Source: an uncultured bacterium (GTDB taxonomy: Bacteria > Verrucomicrobiota > Kiritimatiellia > RFP12 > UBA1067). Taken from it: 22,943 nucleotides of DNA. This document shows positions 14,825 to 22,691 of the stretch, piece by piece (positions within the stretch are counted from its first letter, which is position 1; every line of letters starts with the position of its first letter). The stretch is from positions 1 to 22,943 of the forward strand of contig URIT01000040.1 in assembly GCA_900547945.1 (NCBI GenBank), in the 5' to 3' direction. The notes under the pieces were generated by a model that did not search any database, was not told the origin of the DNA, and saw nothing but the letters and a program-made list of their open reading frames with translations. The position numbers and the translations under genes were made by a program.

Positions 14825-16471
14825 CGCGAAAGATTTACAAGTATTAGATTCAACGCGCTCGCGCTCCGCTACACGACCGTGATGTGCTACAAGGTCGCCG
14901 CGAAGAAGCTGCGCCAGGTCGTGGAGCTGCCCGACCCCATCCCCGTCGCCGCCGTCCTGGACGGCGACGGGGCGGGGGAGGGAACGGGCGTGCCGCCGCT
15001 GTGCCCACGTGCCGAGAAGATGCGTGACCTCGGTGAAGCGGGCGTAGGCAGCGGAGAGGGTGCGGACGGCGGTAGGATCTGGCTGCGTCACCTCGGCGGA
15101 CCCGGCGGCGGTCGCCGCGTCCACGATGCCGAAATCCCGCCACACGCCCGTCCCGACGCCCGCGAGCGCCGCTGCCCCCAGCGCCGCGCACTGCTGCCCG
15201 ATGGGATTCCGCACCACGGGCAGGGCGAAGACATCCGCGTAGATCTGCCGCCACAACGCCGACTTGGCCCCGCCGCCCACGAGGGCCAGCGGAGGCGTCA
15301 GGGCCGTCTTGTCCGCGAGTTCGACGAGGGCCGTCTTCAGCCCGAACGCAATCCCCTCCATCACGGCGCGCACGAGGTCGCCCCGCGTGTGCCGGAGGTC
15401 GAGGTTGACGAACGCGCCCCGCAGGTCCGGCGACACGTCGAGCGCGCTTCCGCCCGCCAGCGAGGGGTTGAAGAGAAGACCGTGCGCGCCCGCGTCGGAT
15501 GTCGCCGCCAGGCGGTCCATCTCCGCGAAGTCGAGTCCCAGGATGTCCCGCAGCCAGGCATGGCTCGTCCCCGCGCTGAAGATCGCAAGCGCGCTCACGT
15601 ACTGCCCCGGCACCACGTGGTCGAACACATAGGGCCGCGTCCGTTCGTCGAGGACGGGCCGCGCGCCTGAAACGGCGATCCACGCGCTGGATCCGAGCGA
15701 CGCATACGCCCGCCCCTCCCGGTACGCCCCCGCTCCGAGCGCCATGCATGCGTTGTCCACGCCGCCCGCCACCACCTTCACGCCGGACGGCAGCCCCAGT
15801 TCCGCCGCCACGTCCGGCAGCACCTCGCCCAGAACCTGCGTCGCGGGGACGATTGGTGGAAAAATCGACGCCCGCACCCCGCCCGCCGCGAGGAGACCCG
15901 GATCGTACGCACGCCACGCGAGGTCGTAGACGCCCGTGCCGCTCGCATACGAGGGATCCGTCGCCTTCACGCCCGTCAGGCGGAAGTTGATCCAGTCCTT
16001 CGTGCCGAGCACCGTGTCCACGCGATCGAACCACGCCGGCTCGTGCGCGCGGAACCACATGAGCTTGCAGACCGGGTAGAGTCCGGGCGGGAACCCGCTG
16101 CCGGTCCTTTCGTACCACCGCGCATCCGCCCCGAATGCCACGGCCTCGGCGGACGCACGGGCGTCGCTCCAGATCGGCACCGCCGTGCGCAGGAGGCGTC
16201 CCGCCGCATCCACCGGCACCACGCCGAGCGAATGCCCCGAGACGCCGATCGCCGTGACGGCGGAGACGTCGCCCAGCGCCCGCGTGGAGGCGACGACGGC
16301 GCGCCACCAGTCCACCGGACGCTGTTCGCGCATGCCTTCCCCCGGGAAGAACGTTTCGTACCCCGCAAAGGCGTCGCGCACGCACGCGCCCCGTTCGTCG
16401 AACAGCGCGGCCTTGATCCCGCCCGTCCCGAAGTCGTATGCCAGCACGACCGGCCTTGTACATGCGCTCAT
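14801..16471 (-). CDS. FGGY-family carbohydrate kinase (xylulokinase-like) with aberrant C-terminal tail
   Basis: The 556-residue product phosphorylates a sugar, most like xylulokinase-type FGGY kinases. It shows YDFGTGGIKAALFD (12-25), SGHSLGVVPVD (78-88), GTKDWINFRLTG (156-167), the catalytic-base block GGVDNACMALGAG (Asp239), SLGSSAWIAVSG (258-269) and the ATP-binding LVGGGAKSALWRQIYADV (397-414). Homology ends near residue 485. The last 70 residues are Arg/Gln/Gly-rich with AT-richer codons and run through the promoter of the next gene. A lost stop or an old frameshift is likely. The ATG overlaps the aldolase TGA by 4 bases. Substrate is unknown; the aldolase partner suggests a pentose, deoxypentose or related sugar. 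Confidence 0.85.
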   Translation of the reverse strand: MSACTRPVVLAYDFGTGGIKAALFDERGACVRDAFAGYETFFPGEGMREQRPVDWWRAVVASTRALGDVSAVTAIGVSGHSLGVVPVDAAGRLLRTAVPIWSDARASAEAVAFGADARWYERTGSGFPPGLYPVCKLMWFRAHEPAWFDRVDTVLGTKDWINFRLTGVKATDPSYASGTGVYDLAWRAYDPGLLAAGGVRASIFPPIVPATQVLGEVLPDVAAELGLPSGVKVVAGGVDNACMALGAGAYREGRAYASLGSSAWIAVSGARPVLDERTRPYVFDHVVPGQYVSALAIFSAGTSHAWLRDILGLDFAEMDRLAATSDAGAHGLLFNPSLAGGSALDVSPDLRGAFVNLDLRHTRGDLVRAVMEGIAFGLKTALVELADKTALTPPLALVGGGAKSALWRQIYADVFALPVVRNPIGQQCAALGAAALAGVGTGVWRDFGIVDAATAAGSAEVTQPDPTAVRTLSAAYARFTEVTHLLGTWAQRRHARSLPRPVAVQDGGDGDGVGQLHDLAQLLRGDLVAHHGRVAERERVESNTCKSFALSRQMGT

Positions 16472-17139
16472 GCCCGCGTCACCTCCTCCAGAATCGTCCG
16501 CGCCGTCTTCACACCGATGCCGAACCGCCGCACGCCGACCGCGTGGAGCGCGCGCAGCGTCTCCAGCGTGCGCACGCCTCCCGCCGCCTTGACGCCGCAG
16601 CGGTCCCCCACGGCGCGTTTCATCAGCGCGCACCGCGCCACGCTCGCCCCCGTCGGCGCCCAGCCCGTGCCGGTCTTGACCCAGCTCGCCCCCGCGTCGG
16701 CGCTCCAGGTCGCGGCGCGCACGATCTCCTCGTCCGACAACCAGTGGCATTCGAGAATCACCTTCACGGGGCGTCCGCCCGCCGCCGCAACGACGGCGGT
16801 AATGTCGTTCTTGTAGGCTCGTTCGTCGCCCGCCTTCAACCAGGCGATGTTGTGGACCATGTCCACCTCGTCGCAGCCGAACCCCACCAGCTCCTTCGCC
16901 GTCTCCGCCTTGATGCGGGTCGTCTCCGCCCCGCCGGGAAAACCGCTCACCGAGGCGAGCTTCACGCGCGTGCCGCCACCCAGGCACGCGCGCATGTAGG
17001 GGACGTGCGCGGGAAGGCAGAAGACGGCGGCGACGGCGAATTCCCGCGCGAGCGCGCAGACGGCCTCGATGTCCGCCCGCGTGGACTGCGCCTGCACCGC
17101 GCTCACGTCCATCATCCCGGCTATGTCCGCAACCGTCAT
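16468..17139 (-). CDS. deoC: DeoC-family aldolase (2-deoxyribose-5-phosphate aldolase-like)
   Basis: DeoC aldolases cleave 2-deoxyribose 5-phosphate to glyceraldehyde 3-phosphate and acetaldehyde through a Schiff base. The 223-residue protein has VKLASVSGFPGGAETTRIK (59-77), CDEVDMVHNI (89-98, proton-relay Asp93), WVKTGTG (153-159, Schiff-base Lys155) and GVKAAGGVRT (182-191, Lys184), with Cys41 matching the substrate-site cysteine. The N-terminal block reads MDVSAVQAQST where typical enzymes have MDLTTL or DHTLL followed by an acidic patch, so the substrate may differ. It shares one base with the dehydrogenase stop (TGATG) and overlaps the kinase start (ATGA). The catalytic class is firm and the exact substrate is not. 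Confidence 0.88.
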   Translation of the reverse strand: MTVADIAGMMDVSAVQAQSTRADIEAVCALAREFAVAAVFCLPAHVPYMRACLGGGTRVKLASVSGFPGGAETTRIKAETAKELVGFGCDEVDMVHNIAWLKAGDERAYKNDITAVVAAAGGRPVKVILECHWLSDEEIVRAATWSADAGASWVKTGTGWAPTGASVARCALMKRAVGDRCGVKAAGGVRTLETLRALHAVGVRRFGIGVKTARTILEEVTRA

Positions 17140-18287
17140 CAGAGCGCCCCCCTCAGGATCTCGGCCAGCATCTCCTCCGTGACCGGCGGATACGACGCGA
17201 GGACGCCCGCCGCGTTGAACGAGACCGTCTTCACGTCCGCGACGATACCGGGAATGTCCGCCTCCGTCACACCCTTCTCGCCCAGCGTCGTCGGCACGCC
17301 GCAGCGCGCGATGAACGCCTTGAAGTCGGCGATGGACATGATTTCCCGCTCGAAACGTTCGTAGGGCGCGGGCCGGAGGCGCCTGAAGTAGGCCATCCAG
17401 GCGGGCATCACGATGCCGAGCGACGAGCCGTGGTTGATGCCGTGGCGGGACGTGAGCACGTGGCCGATCTGGTGCATCGGCGTCCAGGCGTCGCCCGGCG
17501 AGGCCCAGCCGTTGAGGCCGCATGTCGCCGCCCACATCAGTTCCGCGCGCGCGTCGGCGTCCGTCGGATTCGCGAGGACAAGCGGCAGGTTCTTCATGAT
17601 CGTCTTGACGACGCCCAACTGGAATTCATGCAGGAGGTCGCTCTTCTCCTGTCCGTTGACGAAGATTTCAAGGACGTGGCTGATGGCGTCAATCGCCCCG
17701 CAGGCCGTCTGGAACGGCGGTAACGTGTAGGTCAGTTCAGGGTCGAGGACCGCCGTCTTCGCAAAGAGGCAGTCCGCCCAGATGTAGCTCTTCCGCCGCC
17801 AGACCGTCGAACTCACGACGGCGCACATGTTCATCTCGCTGCCCGTCGCCGGCAGGGTCGGGACGAGGAGCAGGGGAAGCGCCGCCTCGGGCGGCTGCGC
17901 CGTCACGTTGGAATGGCTTGCGTACACCATGTTCCAGAGGTCACCGTGCGTGTAGAGGTAGCCCGCCGCGATGGCCTTCGCGGCATCCATCGCGCTGCCC
18001 CCTCCCACGCCGATGACCAGGTCGGCCCCGAACGCCTTCGCCACCGCCACGCCGCGTGCGACCATCTCGATGGACGGATTCGGCGTCACGCCGAGGAATT
18101 CCTGCGCGGCCACGCCGACCTCCGCCAAGAGCGCCCTGATCTTCGCCAGCGCCCCGGCGACGCTCCCGTCGCCGTAGCTGACGACAAGCGCCCGTTTCCC
18201 AAGTTTCCGCGCCTCCGTGCCCGTCTCGGCAAGCGTTCCCGCACCGAAGAGAACACGCACAGGATTATGATAGGTAAAGCCGTTCAT
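17139..18287 (-). CDS. iron-containing alcohol dehydrogenase (YqhD/FucO class)
   Basis: This 382-residue group III alcohol dehydrogenase would reduce an aldehyde to an alcohol with NAD(P)H. It has GVGGGSAMDAAKAIA (93-107) for cofactor binding and TLPATGSEMN (144-153). The metal ligands are Asp200 and His204 (DAISH), His272 (WTPMHQIGH) and His286 (INHG), spaced as in YqhD. AGGA lies about 10 bases before the ATG. It is 67 bases after the repeat-protein gene with no clear promoter between, and its stop overlaps the aldolase start. Acetaldehyde or lactaldehyde from the aldolase step is the natural substrate. Confidence 0.93.
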   Translation of the reverse strand: MNGFTYHNPVRVLFGAGTLAETGTEARKLGKRALVVSYGDGSVAGALAKIRALLAEVGVAAQEFLGVTPNPSIEMVARGVAVAKAFGADLVIGVGGGSAMDAAKAIAAGYLYTHGDLWNMVYASHSNVTAQPPEAALPLLLVPTLPATGSEMNMCAVVSSTVWRRKSYIWADCLFAKTAVLDPELTYTLPPFQTACGAIDAISHVLEIFVNGQEKSDLLHEFQLGVVKTIMKNLPLVLANPTDADARAELMWAATCGLNGWASPGDAWTPMHQIGHVLTSRHGINHGSSLGIVMPAWMAYFRRLRPAPYERFEREIMSIADFKAFIARCGVPTTLGEKGVTEADIPGIVADVKTVSFNAAGVLASYPPVTEEMLAEILRGAL

Positions 18288-18354
18288 GATCGTTCTTTCC
18301 TTTCGTTTTCCATTCCTTCACCAGGGATATCCACCCGTGGACGGCGCGGGTCCG

Positions 18355-21150
18355 TCAGCGGAAGACGAGGAGCGTGCCGGTTGCCTGCCAGGCGAAGAGG
18401 CGACCGTTCTCGAAGACGATCTTCACGTCGTGCGGGAGATCGGGCGATGGGACGAACTTCAATGTGCCGCCTGTCACCGAAACTCCGGAAAGATCTGCGA
18501 GCAACGTCCTACGGACCGGGGCGGTTCCGGTCAGCACGACCTCCACCGTCGCCGCCTCGACCGTGCCGGTCGCCGTCGCGCCCAGGAGGGGATCATCCAG
18601 GTCGAAGTCCCAACCTTCGGCGGTCACCTTCGTCCAGTCCCGTACGCGCCACAGGCAGGGGGTGACACCCGTACGCTGGAGGACCACGTGGTTGTTCGTG
18701 ACGTAGGGCGTGGGATCGAGGGCCCACCAGCCGCCGCAAATCGTCAGCAGCCCCGTCTCGGGAATCGCCGTCCCCGGAACAAGAATGTCCGTACACGTGT
18801 TCGTGCCCTCGCCCGTGACCTCAAGCGACGTTCCCTTCCCGCCCGCGTCCCAGTCCACCAGGTAGGCGGTCGCGACGGAGGCCCCGTCCAGCGTCCACGT
18901 CGCGTTCGCCCCCGTCAAGTGGAGACCGCACGTCGGGGCGTCCGCCGTCGTCCCGGCGATCCGATGGCCGTCAAAGGCGAGCGTGAGCGGTTCACCCGCC
19001 CCGCCCGCAAGGTCCACCGTGTGCGCGATGTCCGACAACAACCGCACCGTGCCGCCGGTTGTCTGCGCGACGCGGAGCGCCGCATTGACGTTCGTATGGA
19101 CGAGACCCGCGTAGGCGGCCTCGCGCGTCCACGTCGCCGTCTCGGCATCGGGATGCACCGCATAGGGCATGGCAAGGCCGCGAAAGGCATGCCCCTCTTC
19201 GTAGAATGCCGTCGTACCCTCGGCAAGGGCCGGCGGATGGACCAGCGCCGTCTCCAGCGGGTTCTTCTCAAAGTGTCCGCTGAAGAGGTGGATGCGCGTT
19301 CCCTGGTTCGGGTCCGTTTGGTTCTGGTCTCGCCAGGAGGTGGTGAACGCATGGTGGCCGCCCCGCACATTCAGCGTGGCGAAACCGTTCCCGCTCGCAA
19401 AGAGGGCCGTCTGGACGGACGTTTCCGCCTGGAGATTGACGACCGCCGACGCGCTGCCGTACAGCGTGCAGAGCCCCTTCAGCGTGCAGTTCGTCACGTT
19501 CACGACCTTCGATGCGTTGCCGCTCATGTGGAAGACCGAACCCGATCCCTGGAGGAGCCCGCCTCCGCCGTCCACCTCCAGCGTCACGCCCGCGGGAATC
19601 ATGAGGAAGTCCCCCGTCGTATTGGCGAGCGTGAGGCCGTTCAGGTCAAGCGTCATGCTGCGCGGTATCTCCAACCGGGCGGCGTCCACGGTGCTGGACT
19701 TCAGCATCTTCACGCGCCCGCCGTCCGGACAGGCGGCGATGGCCGCGGCAACCGTATCGAAACTGTTCGTCGTGGAGCCGTCGGCGGAGAGGACGAGGGC
19801 CGCATGCGGCTGTCGGGCGTTCGCCTCCTCTTCCGGGTAGACCGCGTAGCGGCAGGCAAGGCCCTCGACCACGGCGTCTTCGCAGATCTGCGCATAGCCG
19901 TCCGGCAGACCGTCCGACACGTCGAAGTTGAACCGTCCGCCCGTCGCGGCAATCCGTACAGGGGCCGTCCGCCCAGCATGCCGCGCCTCCGTCACCGCAT
20001 AGGCGCCATCCGAGACCGCAACCGTCCCCTCGCTTCCCGCCGCGAAGAAAAAGGCGGCCTCCACGCGGCTGTCCACCAGCGCGACATCGAGGTATCGTCC
20101 CCGGAACAGGGCCGGTGCCTTCAACGTGCAGTCCGCGAACGTCGTCGTGCCGGCAACCGTTCCGGCTTCCGCCGCAAGCAGCACGTCGGCGGCTTCGCAT
20201 CGCCCGTTCCTCACCGTCATCCCCGCCGCGCCCGTTGGCGGCGCAAAGAGAGCCCCGCTCCGGGAACGGCACAGCGCATGGCCGTTCAGGTCCAGGGTCA
20301 TCGCCTTGTCCAGGGCAATCGGGAACGATGCCGTGCAGTCCTCCAGCAAGGTGACGGTGCCGTCCGGCGCGCACGACGCCAACGCCATGTCCAGCGCCGC
20401 GCAGCCACGCACGACGCCGTCCACACACGTCACGGTCGCGACGCCCCGCTCGTCGTCGTTCGCCGCACGGACACGATAGGAACAGGTCACACCCTGAACC
20501 TCATGTGTCCCCTCCTCCACCACATACCCTGGTGCCAACACGGTGGTGGGATCCTGGTCAAAACTTCCGCCGTAGACAGTGAGCAGATTGCCCAGGGACA
20601 TCTGATCGTCGTAGATCTTGCCGGCGACCACGCCCCCACGAAAGATGCAGCGGCTCCTGACACGGCTCGACGCAAACGTCACAAAACGAATCCGCATCTG
20701 CGCACGGCAATCGTCCTGAAATTCCAACGTACTGCCGTCCCGGTATGCATAGAGAACGGTGTTCCCGTTAAAGACGACATTTGAGACGCTGACCGTGTAG
20801 GCCCCGTCCCCGAACGCAAAGCAGCAGTCCCCCGACGTAATCGTGCCGTTGCGGAAGGAAAGCGTGCCAACGTCCTCCGTCGGACAGATGAACCAGCCAC
20901 TGCCGTTCTTCAGCGTGTACCCCGCAAGATCGACGGTGACGGACTTCGAAATCTCCAGCTTCCCCGGGACTGCGACATCGCCGAGCAGCGTCAAGGTCTC
21001 GCCATCCGAACAGGTTCCAAGCGCGTCCTCAATCGCCGCATACCGCACCGCCTCCTTCCCGGCCGCCGTCACCTCCACCACGTCCACAGCACGCAGAATC
21101 AGCGAACAGGCCGCAACGAGAAAGGCGAAAAGTATCATTCTTTCTTTCAT
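18355..21150 (-). CDS. secreted modular beta-helix repeat protein, unknown function
   Basis: The 931-residue protein has a signal peptide (about 1-21) and four modules at about 34-229, 238-437, 451-668 and 683-837. Each starts with a variant of ALxxCxDGxTVxLLxD (DALGTCSDGETLTLLGD; MALASCAPDGTVTLLED; AIAACPDGGRVKML; ALRVAQTTGGTVRLL). The first three continue into LxIxKSxTLDLNGxTL. Each closes with GGxFxxDP (GGSFDQDP; GGRFNFD; SGHFEKNP; GGWWALDP), followed in the first three by a short YRV/YAV strand. Modules of this type form right-handed beta-helices on secreted or surface proteins. A shorter C-terminal domain (838-931) may be an export or anchoring part. GAGG lies 6 bases before the ATG. It heads the dehydrogenase-aldolase-kinase group. 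I do not know a specific function; carbohydrate binding or surface attachment is plausible. Confidence 0.8.
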   Translation of the reverse strand: MKERMILFAFLVAACSLILRAVDVVEVTAAGKEAVRYAAIEDALGTCSDGETLTLLGDVAVPGKLEISKSVTVDLAGYTLKNGSGWFICPTEDVGTLSFRNGTITSGDCCFAFGDGAYTVSVSNVVFNGNTVLYAYRDGSTLEFQDDCRAQMRIRFVTFASSRVRSRCIFRGGVVAGKIYDDQMSLGNLLTVYGGSFDQDPTTVLAPGYVVEEGTHEVQGVTCSYRVRAANDDERGVATVTCVDGVVRGCAALDMALASCAPDGTVTLLEDCTASFPIALDKAMTLDLNGHALCRSRSGALFAPPTGAAGMTVRNGRCEAADVLLAAEAGTVAGTTTFADCTLKAPALFRGRYLDVALVDSRVEAAFFFAAGSEGTVAVSDGAYAVTEARHAGRTAPVRIAATGGRFNFDVSDGLPDGYAQICEDAVVEGLACRYAVYPEEEANARQPHAALVLSADGSTTNSFDTVAAAIAACPDGGRVKMLKSSTVDAARLEIPRSMTLDLNGLTLANTTGDFLMIPAGVTLEVDGGGGLLQGSGSVFHMSGNASKVVNVTNCTLKGLCTLYGSASAVVNLQAETSVQTALFASGNGFATLNVRGGHHAFTTSWRDQNQTDPNQGTRIHLFSGHFEKNPLETALVHPPALAEGTTAFYEEGHAFRGLAMPYAVHPDAETATWTREAAYAGLVHTNVNAALRVAQTTGGTVRLLSDIAHTVDLAGGAGEPLTLAFDGHRIAGTTADAPTCGLHLTGANATWTLDGASVATAYLVDWDAGGKGTSLEVTGEGTNTCTDILVPGTAIPETGLLTICGGWWALDPTPYVTNNHVVLQRTGVTPCLWRVRDWTKVTAEGWDFDLDDPLLGATATGTVEAATVEVVLTGTAPVRRTLLADLSGVSVTGGTLKFVPSPDLPHDVKIVFENGRLFAWQATGTLLVFR

Positions 21151-21221
21151 GTCGCCCTCATTTCCGATTTTGAACGGTCCTCACACGCGGCTACCACACC
21201 GACGTTCCCCGTACCGTGAAG

Positions 21222-21251
21222 ATTCTACCATGTGCCTGTCCGCACGGACAA
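21222..21251 (-). promoter_or_regulatory. promoter of the repeat-protein/sugar operon (twin 2)
   Basis: On the minus strand TTGTCC (21251-21246), an 18-base spacer and TAGAAT (21227-21222) lie about 72 bases before the ATG. The AT-rich element AATATTTATAGC (from 21272 down) abuts the -35 box and lies between this promoter and that of the divergent regulator, a natural operator position. See twin 1 at 14795-14824. Confidence 0.7.
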
Positions 21252-21304
21252 CATCGAAAAGCTATAAATATTCGAATGGACTTTCAAGATCACGTCATCC
21301 GTGG

Positions 21305-21310
21305 TAAACT
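21305..21310 (+). promoter_or_regulatory. possible -10 box of the divergent regulator
   Basis: TGGTAAACT contains an extended -10-like TAAACT that ends 8 bases before the ATG at 21319. A -35 match (TTTCAA, 21282-21287, 17-base spacer) is weak. If real, the transcript would be nearly leaderless. No Shine-Dalgarno sequence is seen ahead of the start. Confidence 0.35.
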
Positions 21311-21318
21311 GGTCCGAT

Positions 21319-22479
21319 ATGAAATCGTACACGGTCCTCGTCCTTGTCCGCCCCGCCTCGCATGTCCGCATGTCGGCCATCGCCCGCTTCGCCCGAAGGC
21401 AGGGCTGGCACTTGACGTTCGCAGATCGGCTCTCCCGCCTCCCGGTCGGCTGGACCGGCGACGGCGCGCTCGTCACCGTGCGCGGCGAGGGCATGGTTCC
21501 CTTCGTGGCGGGTCTCCGCCGACGGCACGTCCCCGTGGTGGACCTCACCATCGACCATCCCGAGGTGAAGGTGCCGCGTGTGTGCGCGGACCACCGGGCG
21601 TGCGGACGCCTCGCCGCCGAGCATCTGCTCGCCCGCCATTTCACGCACGCCGCCTGGGCCTCCACCACCTGGAGTCATTCGCACGCGCTCCGCGCCGAGG
21701 GGTTCGCGGTCGCCTGGCGCGCGGCGACCGGCAACATGCCGCCCTGCTGGATCCTGTCCGAATCGATGGGCGCGCGCGAATTCGATGACTGGCGCCTCTT
21801 CACGCGCCATCTCGGAGGACTGCTGCTCCGCGCGCCCAAGCCGCTCGCCGTCCTCGCCTACGACGACGCGGACGCGCAGCGTGTGCTCGCCGCAGCGGAA
21901 TCCGTCCGCCTCAAGGTCCCCGAGGAGGTGTCCATCGTCGGCATCGGCAACGACGAACTGGTCTGCGAGAACCAGACCGTCCCCCTCACCTCCGTCGACC
22001 ACGACATCGGGCGAACCGGGTCCGTCGGCGCCGCGCTCCTGGAGCGCATCATGTCGGCGTCCGACCGACCGTCAAAGGCAATCCCCGACCTTGTCCTCAT
22101 CCGCCCGCGCGGCGTCGTTTCGCGCGCCTCGACGGACATGGTGGCCGCACGCGATCCTCTCGTGCGCCAGGCCCTCGACTACATCCGCGCCCATCTCGCG
22201 GACTCCTTCGGCTCAAACGAAATCGCCCGCGCACTCGCCGTCTCCCGCACGCGCCTCGACCGCGCCTTCGCGGACGACCTCCGCTCCTCCGTCCAGAAGG
22301 AGACGGTGCGCATGCGCCTCGACGAAGTCCGCCGCCGCCTCGAAGGCTCGCAGGAACCCATCGCCGAAATCGCCCGCCGGACGGGGTTCTCGTCCCCCGC
22401 CTACCTCTCGTCCGTCTTCCACGCGGCGACCGGACTCACCCCGCGCGACTACCGGAAGAGCCGGGCCAACCGGAAATAA
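21319..22479 (+). CDS. XylR-type transcriptional regulator (sugar-binding domain plus AraC helix-turn-helix)
   Basis: This 386-residue regulator joins a LacI/periplasmic-binding-like sensor (about 5-270) to an AraC-type DNA-binding domain (about 280-386). The sensor shows CADHRACGRLAAEHLL (93-108) and the hallmark VSIVGIGNDELVCENQ (205-220) followed by LTSVDHD. The C-terminus has two helix-turn-helix units, NEIARALAVSRTRLDRAF and PIAEIARRTGFSSPAYLSSVF, then the TGLTPRDYRK block. There is no N-terminal LacI helix-turn-helix. This architecture matches E. coli XylR. It is divergent from the repeat-protein and sugar genes and probably controls them. The ATG at 21319 is preferred; a GTG at 21301 would add 6 residues. 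Confidence 0.92.
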   Translation: MKSYTVLVLVRPASHVRMSAIARFARRQGWHLTFADRLSRLPVGWTGDGALVTVRGEGMVPFVAGLRRRHVPVVDLTIDHPEVKVPRVCADHRACGRLAAEHLLARHFTHAAWASTTWSHSHALRAEGFAVAWRAATGNMPPCWILSESMGAREFDDWRLFTRHLGGLLLRAPKPLAVLAYDDADAQRVLAAAESVRLKVPEEVSIVGIGNDELVCENQTVPLTSVDHDIGRTGSVGAALLERIMSASDRPSKAIPDLVLIRPRGVVSRASTDMVAARDPLVRQALDYIRAHLADSFGSNEIARALAVSRTRLDRAFADDLRSSVQKETVRMRLDEVRRRLEGSQEPIAEIARRTGFSSPAYLSSVFHAATGLTPRDYRKSRANRK

Positions 22480-22691
22480 GTTGTCGGAGAAGGTCCTGCT
22501 CACAGTCTGGACGACCTCTGTCCTGTCCGAAACGCCGATCATGTCGAGCCCTATGGACTTTCTTCTCAGTCGATAAACCAGATGTCACTCCATGCGATAT
22601 TAACCCCAGATACATGCTTCTCGTTACCTCTTATATTTTTCCGCATCATAATCTCATTGCGTCCAAGTCCGTCTTCTGCTATCATTCTCGC
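22480..22691. other. intergenic region with AT-rich stretch
   Basis: These 212 bases separate the regulator from the right-edge gene. I see no strong terminator after the regulator, only short GGAC/GTCC pairings near 22510-22530. Bases about 22570-22690 are much more AT-rich than the surroundings. They hold the promoter of the next gene and, on the minus strand, a short open stretch ending at 22566 that could be a gene remnant (see findings). Confidence 0.5.
22657..22685 (+). promoter_or_regulatory. sigma-70-type promoter of the right-edge gene
   Basis: TTGCGT (22657-22662), a 17-base spacer and TATCAT (22680-22685) lie 6 bases before the ATG at 22692. There is no Shine-Dalgarno sequence. 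The geometry predicts a leaderless mRNA, the same arrangement as at 138-165. Confidence 0.6.

Noticed and set aside
11287..14847. A very long open frame on the plus strand opposite the cytochrome gene
   Set aside because: It is the mirror of the real gene. Its translation is an Arg/Ala/Val/His-rich string without domains, while the minus strand has a signal peptide, propeller blades and CXXCH motifs. Such shadows are expected in DNA with extreme GC bias at third positions.
14881..15020. Plus-strand start MCYKVAAKKLRQVV as a DNA-crosslink repair (SRAP-like) gene
   Set aside because: Only the MC start recalls that family. The frame loses any protein-like pattern within 50 codons and overlaps the kinase gene. 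Kept only as an oddity in the findings.
18288..18354. Hairpin terminator between the repeat protein and the alcohol dehydrogenase
   Set aside because: Only a 4-base GGAC/GTCC stem without a T-run is seen, too weak to claim.
18286..20784. Long plus-strand frame opposite the repeat protein
   Set aside because: No domain or signal is visible, and the minus strand has clear modular repeats and a signal peptide.
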